Shown: positions 24,229 through 33,345, counted from the stretch's first letter. The stretch: DNA of 64,000 nt from Bin87 sp965219925 (GCA_965219925.1 OZ244795.1:372001-436000), one strand, 5' to 3'. A program made the numbers and translations. Notes: generated by a model from the sequence alone, not told the origin.

Positions 24229-25629
24229 TTAGCCGAACTGGTATTCGGTGGTGGCGCTGATGAGAGCCATGGTTTCGCCGACACGGGTGGCCGTGCCGAT
24301 ATAGTCGGCCCAGTCCACGTTGCCGCCGCTGCGGACGTGCTCGGCCAGCTGGCCACGGGTCTCTTCGCTGAGTTCAACGAAGCCCATGTAGTCGGTGCAG
24401 GCGTTGAGCAGATGGTCGGGCGTTTCCACGCCTTCGTTGCGCATCCGGTCGATGATGTCGCGCATACCGGGCAGCTCGGGGTCAGACACGCGGTCGGCCA
24501 CGAAGTTAATGCGAGCCAGCAGGGCGCCGGAGTTGATCCACTCCAGACCGGTGTGCCAGCCTTCCACGGAGGGCGGGTCGAGGATGGACTGACCCATGTA
24601 GGTGGGCTCTTTGCCGATGTTGAGGATGCCGGGATCCGGATTCTGGAACAGGCCTACCATTCGCAGGGTGCCGGCGACGACTTCGGCAGGGCTCTTGATC
24701 TTTTGGAAGCGGGCGTCCTTGAACCACTGGGACAGGAACATGTGGCGCAGAACGGGCTTGATCTCGAAGTTGGAGTCCTCGAATACCTGACACATCTCGT
24801 CGAGAGCGTCTTCGTCGCGGGCCGGCTCGATGGTCCAGGCGGGAACCTGGGGCTCGTCGGCGACGAAGAAGTTGTAGAGGTGGCGGCAGATGAAGCGGGA
24901 GGTGGCCGGCTGCTTCAGGATGATTTCGATGATGTCCTCACCGCCGAAATCGCCGGTCTCGCCCAGGAACGTCTTTTCGCCGTAGTCGTGGTCTTCATCA
25001 CGGTAGGAGAACTTCCAGGGATAGCGCCCGTAGGGAGCCCGGGGCAGTTTGGCCTGGATGGTCCAACCGGTAAAGGCCCGGGAGCACTCGCGCACGTCCA
25101 CTTCGGTGTAGTTGGAGACGCCCAGGGAGAAGAGCTCGAGCAGCTCACGGCCCCAGTTTTCGTTTACGGCGTCCCGATGGTTTTCGTTGTTGTCCAGCCA
25201 GAAAATCATGGCCGGGTTCTTGGACAGCTCGACGAGCATGTCGCGATAGTTGCCCATGCCAAATTCACGCAGCATGTCGATTTGCTCCAGCAACTGGTCG
25301 CAGTTGTCGACCTTGGAGTTGCCGGTGGCAAAAACATGGTGCCAGAACAGGGACATTTTCTCTTCCATGGGCCGCTCACTGGATATCATGTTGTACATCC
25401 AGTTAGCCTGGCCGGAGAAGGGAACGCCGCCCGGGAGCAAGAAGCTGGGGTGATACCGCAGCAACAGCGCCATCTTCCCGCTTTCGCGGTCTTCCGACGG
25501 GTTCAGCAATTCATCAACGGTGGCTTCGTAACCTTGCTCAACCAATCGTTCCAACTCTGCGCGGTTGTCGCCAAAACCGGCGCGCCGCATCAAGTGGGCC
25601 ATCAGTGCCAGGTCATCTTTGTGTGACAT
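24229..25629 (-). CDS. DUF1800 domain protein
   Basis: 466 residues. LMRRAGFGDNRAELERLVEQ opens the DUF1800 domain, followed by KMSLFWHHVFATGNSKV, NENWGRELLELFSLGV, YTEVDVRECSRAFTGWTI and a C-terminal PPSVEGWHTGLEWIN. All are standard family blocks. Length is typical (about 450-500); no signal sequence. First gene of the operon with DUF1501 and NHL. Widely distributed, particularly in Planctomycetota and Chloroflexota, without known function. Confidence 0.9.
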   Translation of the reverse strand: MSHKDDLALMAHLMRRAGFGDNRAELERLVEQGYEATVDELLNPSEDRESGKMALLLRYHPSFLLPGGVPFSGQANWMYNMISSERPMEEKMSLFWHHVFATGNSKVDNCDQLLEQIDMLREFGMGNYRDMLVELSKNPAMIFWLDNNENHRDAVNENWGRELLELFSLGVSNYTEVDVRECSRAFTGWTIQAKLPRAPYGRYPWKFSYRDEDHDYGEKTFLGETGDFGGEDIIEIILKQPATSRFICRHLYNFFVADEPQVPAWTIEPARDEDALDEMCQVFEDSNFEIKPVLRHMFLSQWFKDARFQKIKSPAEVVAGTLRMVGLFQNPDPGILNIGKEPTYMGQSILDPPSVEGWHTGLEWINSGALLARINFVADRVSDPELPGMRDIIDRMRNEGVETPDHLLNACTDYMGFVELSEETRGQLAEHVRSGGNVDWADYIGTATRVGETMALISATTEYQFG

Positions 25630-25815
25630 TCTGTGCCTCCTTCCTGCAATTTTTTGCCGTTAGTGCCGAGCCTGGCAATTGCCGGCCCGGAGATTCGACT
25701 TTTGCCCATATTTTAATTTACTTGCAACACCGTGTCAACAAGAAATCGCGTATATGGGTCAAATTTGATAACGATTATAAACTAGTAACCGAATACTAAC
25801 AAGGGGCAGTTTGCT

Positions 25816-26007
25816 CTCACGCGCACCCGCTTTTATCTGTCATTGCGAGCGTAGCGTGGCAATCTCGTCGCCGTAGCAATGGTGATTTGCTGACGTGTGT
25901 TCAACCTCAACGAGATTGCCACGTGGTTCGACAGGCTCACCATGAGCGGCTGCGCTCCTCGCAATGACAGCAGGCCAGTTTGGTTTGACAAAGTGGGTAC
26001 GCGGGAG
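25816..26007. repeat. Family-1 repeat, reverse orientation
   Basis: CTCACGCGCACCCGC at the left and GTGGGTACGCGGGAG at the right, with CTGTCATTGCGAGCGTAGCG, GGCAATCTCGTCGCCGTAGC, CAACGAGATTGCCACG and CTCGCAATGACAG. The distal right end carries GCAGGCCAGTTTGGTTTGAC, here reversed relative to other copies. The AT-rich stretch 25630-25815 shows no gene and includes the DUF1800 promoter side. Confidence 0.85.
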
Positions 26008-26015
26008 ACAGTTTG

Positions 26016-26450
26016 CTACTTGGGGATCGCCCATTCCGGCGGCGGTGCGTGGGTAACCGATTGGTCGGTATCGGCGGGGATTTGGGCCACCAGTCGTCCG
26101 TTGTCTACCGCAACCACGTGATAAAACAACTGCGCCCGCGGCCCGTTTACGCAGATGCCCTGGGACTCTTCGAAGCGCCAGCCGTGGTCGGGACACAAAA
26201 AGCTCTTGTCCCACTTCACCACCCGCCCGTAAGCATGGGGACAGACCATCGACATCAACCGGTACTGCCCATCCCGCGCCTTGGCCAGCCAGTGTTCCTC
26301 TCCGTTGTCGAGGCGAACCCGTGCCGGTAGTTCGGGGAAGTCGGCTACCGCGCCCAGGTCAACCTTGCGCGCCGGCGCCTTTTTGGTCCTGCCGACGCCG
26401 TTGGGATCGGTCACCGTTCGCCGCCGCGGGTGATAAATGTCTTCGCTCAT
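26016..26450 (-). CDS. Rieske [2Fe-2S] domain protein
   Basis: 144 residues. C70-P-H72 and C86-x2-H89 (MVCPHAYGRVV, FLCPDHGW) form the Rieske cluster site; the spacing is typical of oxygenase ferredoxin components. No membrane anchor and no catalytic oxygenase domain, so it is a small electron carrier or an oxygenase-associated ferredoxin. The following small gene and the cobalamin-binding-like gene upstream are on the same strand; no oxygenase is adjacent, leaving the partner open. Confidence 0.85.
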   Translation of the reverse strand: MSEDIYHPRRRTVTDPNGVGRTKKAPARKVDLGAVADFPELPARVRLDNGEEHWLAKARDGQYRLMSMVCPHAYGRVVKWDKSFLCPDHGWRFEESQGICVNGPRAQLFYHVVAVDNGRLVAQIPADTDQSVTHAPPPEWAIPK

Positions 26451-26506
26451 TGCGCCCCTTCCTTCATCTTGTCAGCAATTAATCGTGGTTGGAAATGACC
26501 CTGCGC

Positions 26507-26812
26507 TCAATCGGTGGGCAATCCTCCAAACGCTTCATCAAATGTAATAATCGGAAATATGGCAGTGCGGTTCCAGGTGGCCAGACCCATGTCCACCACC
26601 GCATCGTCTATAGCGTGGGCGTCCGGACCCTGCAGAATCATCCAGGTTTGATGAGAGGATTTCCCAACCCAGCCACCCTTGAATTCACAGCCGCGACCCG
26701 AGAGGGTCTGGTTCATCTCGGCAGACATCCGCACCACCCGGTCGCGCACGCCCATATCCACGCCGGGGCAGCGTTCCGGGGCGTGTTCCAGCGAAACCAT
26801 ATACAGACCCAT
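26507..26812 (-). CDS. Hypothetical small alpha/beta protein
   Basis: 101 residues from ATG 26812 (GGGAGG upstream). MGLYMVSLEHAPERCPG, then a helix (VRDRVVRMSAEMNQTL), a WMILQGPDAHAIDDAVVDMG segment and TAIFPIITFDEAFG. The alternating strand-helix order fits a ferredoxin-like dimeric alpha-beta barrel. I do not recognise a named family. It lies between the Rieske and cobalamin-binding-like genes on the same strand. Confidence 0.65.
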   Translation of the reverse strand: MGLYMVSLEHAPERCPGVDMGVRDRVVRMSAEMNQTLSGRGCEFKGGWVGKSSHQTWMILQGPDAHAIDDAVVDMGLATWNRTAIFPIITFDEAFGGLPTD

Positions 26813-26837
26813 AACAGATTGCCTCCCGATTGTTGCG

Positions 26838-27776
26838 CTACCGTACTGACAGGCTGGCGCGGTGGGGCGCAGCCTGCCGGAAGATACCGGGGACAGTGAG
26901 ACCGGAAAAACGCTCCGGTCGCATCGCTTCCGCCAATCCTTCCATGACATCTATGACCCTGGGCCCGTGGCGGCTGGGAATCTGCCCGTCGAACAGATAC
27001 ACCCGGTCTTCCTGCACCGCAGTCAGCGCGGCCCATTCCGGCCGGTCGATCAGGCGAGCCGTCTCGGCGATGGTGCGGTCCATGTTGAACGCGCAGGGCA
27101 TAACCATGACGTAGTCGGGTTGATATTCGTGAACTTCAGACCAGCTGACTTCCCGCGACTTGCCCCACTTTTCCGCCAACCCCTCTTGCCCACCGGCCAA
27201 TTCCACCAGTTCGGGGGTCCACTGGCCGGTATTTCGCAGCGGCTCGAGCCAGTCGATGCAGAACACCGAGGGACTCTGGCCGTCGGTGGCACGACCGGCC
27301 ACATGATCCACCCGGCGTTGCAGGTTGGCCAGAAGCTCGGCGGCTCGGGTCGGGACGCCGGCGGCCTCGCCGATGCGCCGGATATTGTCGAAAATATCAT
27401 CCAGACCGGCTGGCCGGATGCTGAGAATCTGCGGGTCGTAGTCCAGCACGTGGGCGGCCGTTTCGAATACCGAACCGGCGCCGATGGCACAAACCTCACA
27501 CAACTCCTGCGTGAGAATCAGGTCGGGCCGGAGTTCCCGGAGCAGGTCGCCATCGATGATATACAGCGGGTTGCCGCTGGCCCGGGCCTGCTGGATGACG
27601 GCGTCGATTTCCTGGCTGGACAGGTGATTCTTGCTGCGGATGCTGCGGCTAACGATGGGCAGCGTCCGGGCGGCGGCCGGGTAGTCGCACATGTGGGAAA
27701 CGCCTGCCAACGAATCGCCTAGTCCCAGGGCGAAAACGATCTCGGTAGCGCTGGGCAGTAACGAAACAATCCGCAT
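26838..27776 (-). CDS. Cobalamin-binding / periplasmic-binding-protein-like protein (BtuF type)
   Basis: 312 residues from ATG 27776, chosen because MRIVSLLPSATEIVFALGLG is the standard start of this group (class III substrate-binding fold). VSHMCDYP, LRPDLILTQELCEVCAI and EYQPDYVMVMPCAFNMD are further hallmarks. No signal peptide, as in many stand-alone members that appear cytoplasmic; there is no adjacent ABC permease or ATPase. Cobalamin or another tetrapyrrole/metal chelate as ligand is inferred from family names only. No cobalamin riboswitch is visible upstream. Confidence 0.82.
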   Translation of the reverse strand: MRIVSLLPSATEIVFALGLGDSLAGVSHMCDYPAAARTLPIVSRSIRSKNHLSSQEIDAVIQQARASGNPLYIIDGDLLRELRPDLILTQELCEVCAIGAGSVFETAAHVLDYDPQILSIRPAGLDDIFDNIRRIGEAAGVPTRAAELLANLQRRVDHVAGRATDGQSPSVFCIDWLEPLRNTGQWTPELVELAGGQEGLAEKWGKSREVSWSEVHEYQPDYVMVMPCAFNMDRTIAETARLIDRPEWAALTAVQEDRVYLFDGQIPSRHGPRVIDVMEGLAEAMRPERFSGLTVPGIFRQAAPHRASLSVR

Positions 27777-27825
27777 GGTCGGCATTGTAGGCGCAAACCC
27801 GGCGGTTGGCAAACAGAAAGACGGC

Positions 27826-28058
27826 CTCACGCGTACTCACTTTGTCAAACCAAACTGGCCTACTGTCATCCCGAAGGGCGCCCACCCCCCACCTGTCATT
27901 GCGAGGAGCGCAACCGCTCATGGTAAGCCTGTCGAACCACGTGGCAATCTCGTTGAGGTTGAACACACGTCGGCAAATGACTATTGCTACGGCGACGAGA
28001 TTGCCACCCCCGTATCAAGTACGGGGTCGCAATGACAGATTACAGTGGGTACGCGTGG
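27826..28058. repeat. Family-1 repeat, long form
   Basis: CTCACGCGTACTCACTTTGT at the left, TACAGTGGGTACGCGTGGG at the right, with the AACCAAACTGGCCTACTGTC module, CCACCTGTCATTGCGAGGAG, GTGGCAATCTCGTTGAGGTT, CGACGAGATTGCCACCCCCG and GGTCGCAATGACAG. Fills the space between divergent genes. Confidence 0.88.
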
Positions 28059-28138
28059 GCCGCTTTAATGGGGGGCAATCAAGCGGAACGGAATGATATG
28101 ATAATCATGCTAATACGCATGAGTGAGCAAATCAGCCC

Positions 28139-28807
28139 ATGACAACCAAGCCGAAACCTGCTACCGAGTCCGTCGCCACCACCGTCGGGAGTGATGTGGA
28201 ACGTACCGGCGCCATCTGCTTGCGCCTGGAGTCGCTGGGTATCGACCACCAGGCCGACGATTTCCCAGCGCAGTTCATCGAGTTTTGCGAGCAGAACAAC
28301 CTGTACGAAATGGAAGTAAACGCCGATGGAGAACTGATAATACTGCCCATGACTGGACACCGCGGCAACCGACATGAAAGTTACCTCAATCATTTTCTGA
28401 CGGGATGGGAGATCGAACACGGCGGCGTGGCATCATCCCAATCCAGTCGCTACCGTCTCCCGTCCGGCGAGATTCGGGGACCCGACGCCGCCTGGATTAC
28501 CCAGGAACGCTACGATGCCCTACCCGAACAACAGCGGCTAACCATAATTGAAAGCGCCCCCGATTTCGTGGCAGAAATCCGTTCCCGCACCGATAACCTG
28601 GCCCCCTTGCAACGCAAGATGGGTTTGTGGATGGCCGGCGGCGTTCGGTTGGGCTGGCTAATCGACCCGGAGAATCGCCGTGTTTACGTTTACCGGCAAG
28701 CTCAACCTGAACCGGAAACGCTGGAAGACCCGGAAACCTTGGACGGCGGTGATGTGCTGGTCGGGTTCTCTTTTCCCGTGCGTCAATACGTTTTCGACCT
28801 GCAATAG
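28139..28807 (+). CDS. Uma2-family (DUF820) PD-(D/E)XK nuclease-like protein
   Basis: 222 residues. Uma2 features: YEMEVNADGELIILPMTGHR, a GPDAAWITQERYDALP strand, PDFVAEIRS with the catalytic E-x-R-S type motif, LAPLQRKMGLWMAGGVRLGW and LIDPENRRVYVYR. Family members occur in large numbers in Chloroflexota and Cyanobacteria; nuclease activity is predicted, not shown here. It ends 15 nt before folD and may share its transcript. Confidence 0.85.
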   Translation: MTTKPKPATESVATTVGSDVERTGAICLRLESLGIDHQADDFPAQFIEFCEQNNLYEMEVNADGELIILPMTGHRGNRHESYLNHFLTGWEIEHGGVASSQSSRYRLPSGEIRGPDAAWITQERYDALPEQQRLTIIESAPDFVAEIRSRTDNLAPLQRKMGLWMAGGVRLGWLIDPENRRVYVYRQAQPEPETLEDPETLDGGDVLVGFSFPVRQYVFDLQ

Positions 28808-28822
28808 TTTCTGAGTCTGACC

Positions 28823-29710
28823 ATGGCCGCCCGAATATTGAATGGCAACGAAATCGCTGCCGACCTGCGCGCTGAAGTGGCCGAAGGTGTGGCGGGACTG
28901 GTGGCGTCCGGCGGGCCGCAACCCGGCCTGGCGGCGGTGCTGGTTGGAGATGACCCGGCGTCGGCGGTGTACGTTCGCAACAAGGGACGCGCCTGCACCG
29001 AGGCTGGAATGCACTCGGAGACCTTCCACCTGCCTGTCGACACGGGGCAAGCCGATCTGATGGACCTGGTTGCCGGTCTCAACGCAGACAACAGATTCCA
29101 AGGCATCCTGGTACAGCTGCCATTGCCCGACCAGATTGACGAAGCGACGATCATCGAGAGCATCGCGCCGGCCAAGGACGTGGACGGTTTGCACCCCATC
29201 AGCCAGGGCCGAATGCTGCAGGGTCAACCGACGTTCGTGCCCTGCACCCCGGCCGGAGTGCAGCAGGTGCTGCTGCGTTCGGGATACGATCCGGCTGGCA
29301 AGCATGTGGTGATTGTGGGCCGCAGCAATATCGTGGGGAAGCCCCTCGCGGCGCTGCTGATGCAGCGCAAACCGGGAGGCAACGCGACGGTAACCGTGTG
29401 CCACACGCGGACGCGCGACCTGCCCGACATCACCCGCCAGGCCGACATTTTGGTTGCGGCCATGGGCGTGCCGGCGGGCGTTACGGCGGACATGGTGCGG
29501 GAGGGCGCGGTTGTCATAGATGTGGGCATTAACCGGGTGGACGATGCTTCCCGCCGCCGGGGATACCGGCTGGTGGGCGACGTTGACTACGATGCCGTGG
29601 CGGCCAGGGCGGAAGCCATCACGCCGGTGCCCGGCGGCATTGGCCCCATGACCATCGCCCTGCTGCTGAGCAACACGCTGGACGCCGCCCGCCGTACTCA
29701 CACCGGTTAA
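28823..29710 (+). CDS. folD: Bifunctional methylene-THF dehydrogenase / methenyl-THF cyclohydrolase FolD
   Basis: 295 residues. Interconverts 5,10-methylene-THF and 10-formyl-THF in one-carbon metabolism. YVRNK (50-54) has catalytic K54; GILVQLPLPDQID, KDVDGLHP, PCTPAGV and the NADP site VVIVGRSNIVGKPLA are all present. The C-terminal GDVDYDAV ... TPVPGGIGPMTIALLLSNTL is standard. ATG at 28823. Weak ribosome site, consistent with coupling to the upstream Uma2 gene. Confidence 0.95.
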   Translation: MAARILNGNEIAADLRAEVAEGVAGLVASGGPQPGLAAVLVGDDPASAVYVRNKGRACTEAGMHSETFHLPVDTGQADLMDLVAGLNADNRFQGILVQLPLPDQIDEATIIESIAPAKDVDGLHPISQGRMLQGQPTFVPCTPAGVQQVLLRSGYDPAGKHVVIVGRSNIVGKPLAALLMQRKPGGNATVTVCHTRTRDLPDITRQADILVAAMGVPAGVTADMVREGAVVIDVGINRVDDASRRRGYRLVGDVDYDAVAARAEAITPVPGGIGPMTIALLLSNTLDAARRTHTG

Positions 29711-29726
29711 CCCGCGCCGCATAAAC

Positions 29727-29785
29727 TTTGTCATTGCGAGGAGTGCCCGCTCATCCTGAGCCCGTCGAAGGATCATCCCGACCCG
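29727..29785. repeat. Short repeat fragment before queA
   Basis: ACTTTGTCATTGCGAGGAGT, then GCTCATCCTGAGCCCGTCGA: the left arm of a family-1 element only. The queA ATG lies 19 nt beyond it. Confidence 0.7.
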
Positions 29786-29803
29786 CCGCCTATTTACACT
29801 GTC

Positions 29804-30856
29804 ATGCGCACCAGTGATTTCGATTACCACCTGCCGCAGGAACGAATCGCTCAAACTCCCGCCGAGCCTCGGGATGCCTCCCGTCTTTTGGTATTGCACC
29901 GGGACACCGGATACTTGGGCGGCGAGCCACGCATCGAACACCGCCAATTCCGCCAGCTGACTGATTACCTGCGGCCCGGCGACCTGATGGTGTTCAACCG
30001 CAGTCGCGTCATTCCCGCTCGGCTGCATGGCGTGGAAACTCGGTCCGGCGCGCGGGTGGAAGTTTTGCTGGTGCGCCGCACCGAACCCAACATCTGGCAG
30101 GCCCTGGGGCGTCCGGGCCGCCGTCTTCGCGTCGGCGCGGAGGTGATGATAGGGTCTGATGCGTTGGGGGCACACGTGGAGATCATCGCGGCCCACGAAA
30201 ACGGGTTGCGCACCGTCCGCCTTTCTGACGAGGCGCTGATCGAACGACTTGGTGAGCTGCCCCTGCCACCCTATATTAAGGAAACTCCGGACGACCCCAA
30301 CCGCTACCAAACGGTGTACGCCGATGCGCCGGGCAGCGTGGCAGCGCCGACCGCCGGCCTGCATTTCACCGATGGGCTACTGGCCGACATCCGGGCCCTG
30401 GGTGTCAACACGGCGTGGGTTACGCTGCACGTCGGGCTCGATACATTTCGGCCGGTGAGCGGAGAAGATATTGGAGAGCATAAAATCCACACCGAGTGGT
30501 ACGACATGCCGGCTGATACGTCGGCGGCCATCAATGCTGCCCGTGGCGACGGACGTCGCATCATCGCCGTGGGCACGACCACCGTGCGCACGCTGGAGCA
30601 GGTGGCTCAGAACGCTGACGCCGCCGGTCGTGCGGCCATCGAGCCAACCACCGGCGACGCCGACCTGTTCATCCTGCCGGGCCACCGGTTCCGCCTGGTG
30701 GACGCAATGCTGACCAACTTCCACCTGCCCCGCTCTACGCTGCTGATGCTGGTTTCCGCCTTTGCCGGGAGGGAAACCATATTATCCGCGTATGAAACCG
30801 CGGTTAGGCAGGATTACCGGTTCTACTCGTTCGGGGACGCAATGCTGATTTTGTGA
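29804..30856 (+). CDS. queA: S-adenosylmethionine:tRNA ribosyltransferase-isomerase QueA
   Basis: 350 residues. Adds the epoxycyclopentane from SAM to 7-aminomethyl-deazaguanine in queuosine synthesis. MRTSDFDYHLPQERIAQTPA, PGDLMVFNRSRVIPARL, GELPLPPYIKETPDDPNRYQ, AAPTAGLHFTDGLL and PRSTLLMLVSAFAGRE are the family blocks. Length is normal for the family. No other queuosine genes are in the window. Start ATG 29804. Confidence 0.95.
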   Translation: MRTSDFDYHLPQERIAQTPAEPRDASRLLVLHRDTGYLGGEPRIEHRQFRQLTDYLRPGDLMVFNRSRVIPARLHGVETRSGARVEVLLVRRTEPNIWQALGRPGRRLRVGAEVMIGSDALGAHVEIIAAHENGLRTVRLSDEALIERLGELPLPPYIKETPDDPNRYQTVYADAPGSVAAPTAGLHFTDGLLADIRALGVNTAWVTLHVGLDTFRPVSGEDIGEHKIHTEWYDMPADTSAAINAARGDGRRIIAVGTTTVRTLEQVAQNADAAGRAAIEPTTGDADLFILPGHRFRLVDAMLTNFHLPRSTLLMLVSAFAGRETILSAYETAVRQDYRFYSFGDAMLIL

Positions 30857-30874
30857 CCCGTCGCCTTCCCCTGG

Positions 30875-31630
30875 TTAGCTGAACCTGGGCTTGGAGTCAT
30901 CGCGGTTGCTGTCGTAATCCTCGTCGCGCAGGCTGCGGCGACGGGAGCTACGACTTGGCCTGTCGCCACCGGAGGATCCAGAGTCCTCGGTCTCATCGGC
31001 AGTGAACGGCGGATCGGTGGGTTCGGCGGCAGTTGAGTCCACCACATCGGCGGGAGCGCTCGCCTCACCGGAGCCGGCCGCATCATCTTCCATCGGCGGC
31101 GGCGCGAATTCAGGATGCGCGCGACGAAACTCGTCCAGGGCCGATTGCAGGTATTGCTGGAAAGTTTCCGGGTCGCGCACTTGAATTGCGATGCGACGGC
31201 GGTTGTTGGTGTACACCCGCAGCGGGTCGCCCATGAAACCACGGTCGCTGACGACTTCCCGAATCTGGCTGAAATGCAATTGACGACTGCGTGGAGTGCC
31301 AAACATGATGACCAAGGCATCGGAGTAAACCCGGTACTGGCGAGGTCCGGTTAGCCACGAGTATCCGCCGACCCCCAGGCCCACTATGATCAACAGGTAG
31401 GCGCCGCCGCCGCTGCGGCGAGGTTGTTCTGACTGCTCAGGCTGCTCCGCTTGGCCGCCCGGGGTTTGCGCGGGAGCGGGAGTTTCAACCGGAGGCGGGT
31501 CTCCGGCTCTTAAATCCGTAACCAATTGATACAAGCCGAACAGAATAACCGCTACGGCCAGGATGAGCGTGAGGTTAAACCTGACGCGACTCGGCGCCCA
31601 ATACACGAGCTGGGTTTCGGGCTGCTGCAT
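30875..31630 (-). CDS. Membrane protein with PH-like domain and charged tail
   Basis: 251 residues. Two membrane segments: LTLILAVAVILFGLYQLV (about 20-38) and GAYLLIIVGLGVGGYSWL (about 76-93), separated by a Pro/Gln/Glu-rich stretch. Residues about 94-175 (RQYRVYSDALVIMFGTPRSR ... VYTNNRRRIAIQVRDPETF) look like a bacterial PH domain. The C-terminal 75 residues are low-complexity, acidic then Ser/Arg-rich. Convergent with queA (18-nt gap). Function unknown. Confidence 0.7.
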   Translation of the reverse strand: MQQPETQLVYWAPSRVRFNLTLILAVAVILFGLYQLVTDLRAGDPPPVETPAPAQTPGGQAEQPEQSEQPRRSGGGAYLLIIVGLGVGGYSWLTGPRQYRVYSDALVIMFGTPRSRQLHFSQIREVVSDRGFMGDPLRVYTNNRRRIAIQVRDPETFQQYLQSALDEFRRAHPEFAPPPMEDDAAGSGEASAPADVVDSTAAEPTDPPFTADETEDSGSSGGDRPSRSSRRRSLRDEDYDSNRDDSKPRFS

Positions 31631-31786
31631 ATTACTCTCGCACTTGCCGTTGTACAGTTTCTTTTTGATCGGAGCAACGCGCGCTGCTCATCCGGCGGCA
31701 ATCATGTTATCACACGAGGCGGTCGCTGCCCTACCGCACATTGGCCGCCGGTTTGGACTTTCATTCTCGTCCCTGCAGCCAGATTC

Positions 31787-32026
31787 CCACGCGCACCCAC
31801 TTTGTCAAACCAAACTGGCCTGCTGTCATTGCGAGTAGCGTCCACCCCCACCTGTTATTGCGAAAGGCGCCCACCTCCACCTGTCATTGCGAGGAGCGCA
31901 GCCGCTCATGGTGAGCCTGTCGAACCACGTGGCAATCTCGTTGAGGTTGAGCACACGCCGGCGAACCATAATTGCTACGGCGCCGAGATTGCCACCCTCG
32001 TATCAAGTACGGGGTCGCAATGACAG
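31787..32026. repeat. Family-1 repeat, long form, right end lost
   Basis: CCACGCGCACCCACTTTGTC, AACCAAACTGGCCTGCTGTC, two extra ATTGCGA modules (31845-31885), then GTCATTGCGAGGAGCGCAGC ... GTGGCAATCTCGTTGAGGTT ... GCCGAGATTGCCACC ... GGGGTCGCAATGACAG. The outer right inverted repeat is missing. Region 31631-32137 holds no gene. Confidence 0.85.
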
Positions 32027-32137
32027 ACCAAAACGGAACGTTGCCGGGCTGTTGTAGTTGCTTGACCGGGCACTGGTATGGTGCCAGAATTGGTGTCGAA
32101 TTACCGATCACTCACCAATTTACAGGAGGCGAGGGCC

Positions 32138-32923
32138 ATGCTGATTTGCAGGTTTCGCACCGGCGACCGAGTAGCTCACGGTATTGTTGAAGGCGACAAC
32201 GTTCTGGAGGTACAGGGCGGTCTGTTTGACGGGCTGAAACAATCGGGCAGCACGTACGCGCTCAGTTCGGTGAAACTGCTGCCACCGGTGATACCGCCGA
32301 CGTTCTATGCGGCCGGTATCAACTTTCCCGAACACGTTACCTGGGCCGCCCAAATGCGCGGCGAAGAGCCAAATTTGCCCAAGCAGGCCGACGTTGGATA
32401 CCGGGCCGTGAACGCCCTGACCGGCCAGGGCGACCCCATCATGGTTCCCGCCGACGCCACCGAATTGCTGCAATACGAGGGCGAAGTCGTGGTGGTTATC
32501 GGCAAGGAATGTCGCAACGTTTCGGAAGCAGAGTCGTTGGACTATGTGCTGGGCTACACCATTGGCAACGACGTGAGCGAACGCACCTGGCAGCGCAACG
32601 ACCGCACAATGTGGCGGGCCAAGAACACCGACACGTTCAAACCGATGGGGCCGTGGATCGCCACCGATCTGGACCCGGACGAACTGCACGTTACCATCCA
32701 GGTCAATGAGCGGGTGGTCGGCGAATACGACCTGAACACGGCGATATTCGGCGTGCGGGAATACATCAGCAAGATGAGTCATTATCTGACGCTGGTGCCC
32801 GGCGACATCCTGTGGATGGGCACCGACGGCGCCACCGAAAATATGAAGGATGGCGACGTCTGCGACATCACCATCAACGGCATCGGAACGCTGAGCAATC
32901 CGGTGGTATGGGGCAAGGCCTGA
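32138..32923 (+). CDS. Fumarylacetoacetate hydrolase family protein
   Basis: 261 residues from ATG 32138 (AGGAGG upstream). FAH/HpcE fold: PPTFYAAGINFPEHV, LQYEGEVVVVIGKECRNVSE (metal-binding Glu residues), VLGYTIGNDVSERTWQ (metal-binding Asp), GPWIATDLD and PGDILWMGTDG. Likely Mg-dependent C-C hydrolase, isomerase or decarboxylase in aromatic or acid catabolism; substrate unknown. Followed by a strong hairpin. Confidence 0.88.
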   Translation: MLICRFRTGDRVAHGIVEGDNVLEVQGGLFDGLKQSGSTYALSSVKLLPPVIPPTFYAAGINFPEHVTWAAQMRGEEPNLPKQADVGYRAVNALTGQGDPIMVPADATELLQYEGEVVVVIGKECRNVSEAESLDYVLGYTIGNDVSERTWQRNDRTMWRAKNTDTFKPMGPWIATDLDPDELHVTIQVNERVVGEYDLNTAIFGVREYISKMSHYLTLVPGDILWMGTDGATENMKDGDVCDITINGIGTLSNPVVWGKA

Positions 32924-32934
32924 TCAGTTTAGCG

Positions 32935-32975
32935 GCGGCATCCCCGGTGTGGGGGAAAACCTCCGGGGATGCCGC
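32935..32975 (+). terminator. Hairpin after the FAH-family gene
   Basis: GCGGCATCCCCGG (32935-32947) pairs perfectly with CCGGGGATGCCGC (32963-32975), 13 bp with a 15-nt loop, 12 nt after the stop codon. No U-tract; probable terminator or 3' end stabiliser. Confidence 0.7.
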
Positions 32976-33030
32976 GTAACTTCAGCGCTCAACACCGGCG
33001 TTGGAACCGTCAGCGGCCCCGAATATCCTA

Positions 33031-33204
33031 ACGCCTACCCACTTTGTCAAACCAAACTGGCCGACTGTCATTGCGAAGAGCGCCCGCGCCCACCTGTCAT
33101 TGCGAGGAGCGCAGCGACGTGGCAATCTCGTTGAGGTTGGACACACGTCGGCAAACCACCATTGCTACGGCGCCGAGATTGCCACGCTGCGCTCGCAATG
33201 ACAG
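33031..33204. repeat. Family-1 repeat
   Basis: CCTACCCACTTTGTCAAACC, CATTGCGAAGAGCGCCCGCG, GTCATTGCGAGGAGCGCAGC, GTGGCAATCTCGTTGAGGTT, GGCGCCGAGATTGCC, CTCGCAATGACAG. The central 'CCGCTCATGGTGAGCC' module is absent (GCGCAGCGACGTGGC instead). Confidence 0.85.
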
Positions 33205-33237
33205 CAGGCCAGGGCTATCGCGTATGAAATTACAGCC

Positions 33238-33345
33238 ACGTCACTCCGGCGAAAGCCGGAGTCCAAAGACTGTAAACTGAAACAATCTGGAAATGCGCCA
33301 GCGATTGCAGCCACTGGATTCCTGCTTTCGCGGGAATGACAGGGA
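33238..33345. repeat. Repeat of a different class
   Basis: CGTCACTCCGGCGAAAGCCG at one end and CTGGATTCCTGCTTTCGCGG followed by GAATGACAGG at the other. This is the 'sharp-ended' form of the type GTCATTCC..GAAAG..GGAATGAC and unlike family 1. No gene here. Confidence 0.55.

Noticed and set aside
24337..25626. Long plus-strand frame antisense to the DUF1800 gene
   Set aside because: Shadow frame; DUF1800 motifs are all on the minus strand.
27777..27830. Cobalamin riboswitch before the BtuF-like gene
   Set aside because: No B12-box-like motif and too little space before the repeat.
28658..30364. Long minus-strand frame antisense to folD and queA
   Set aside because: Shadow frame; both real genes are complete on the plus strand.
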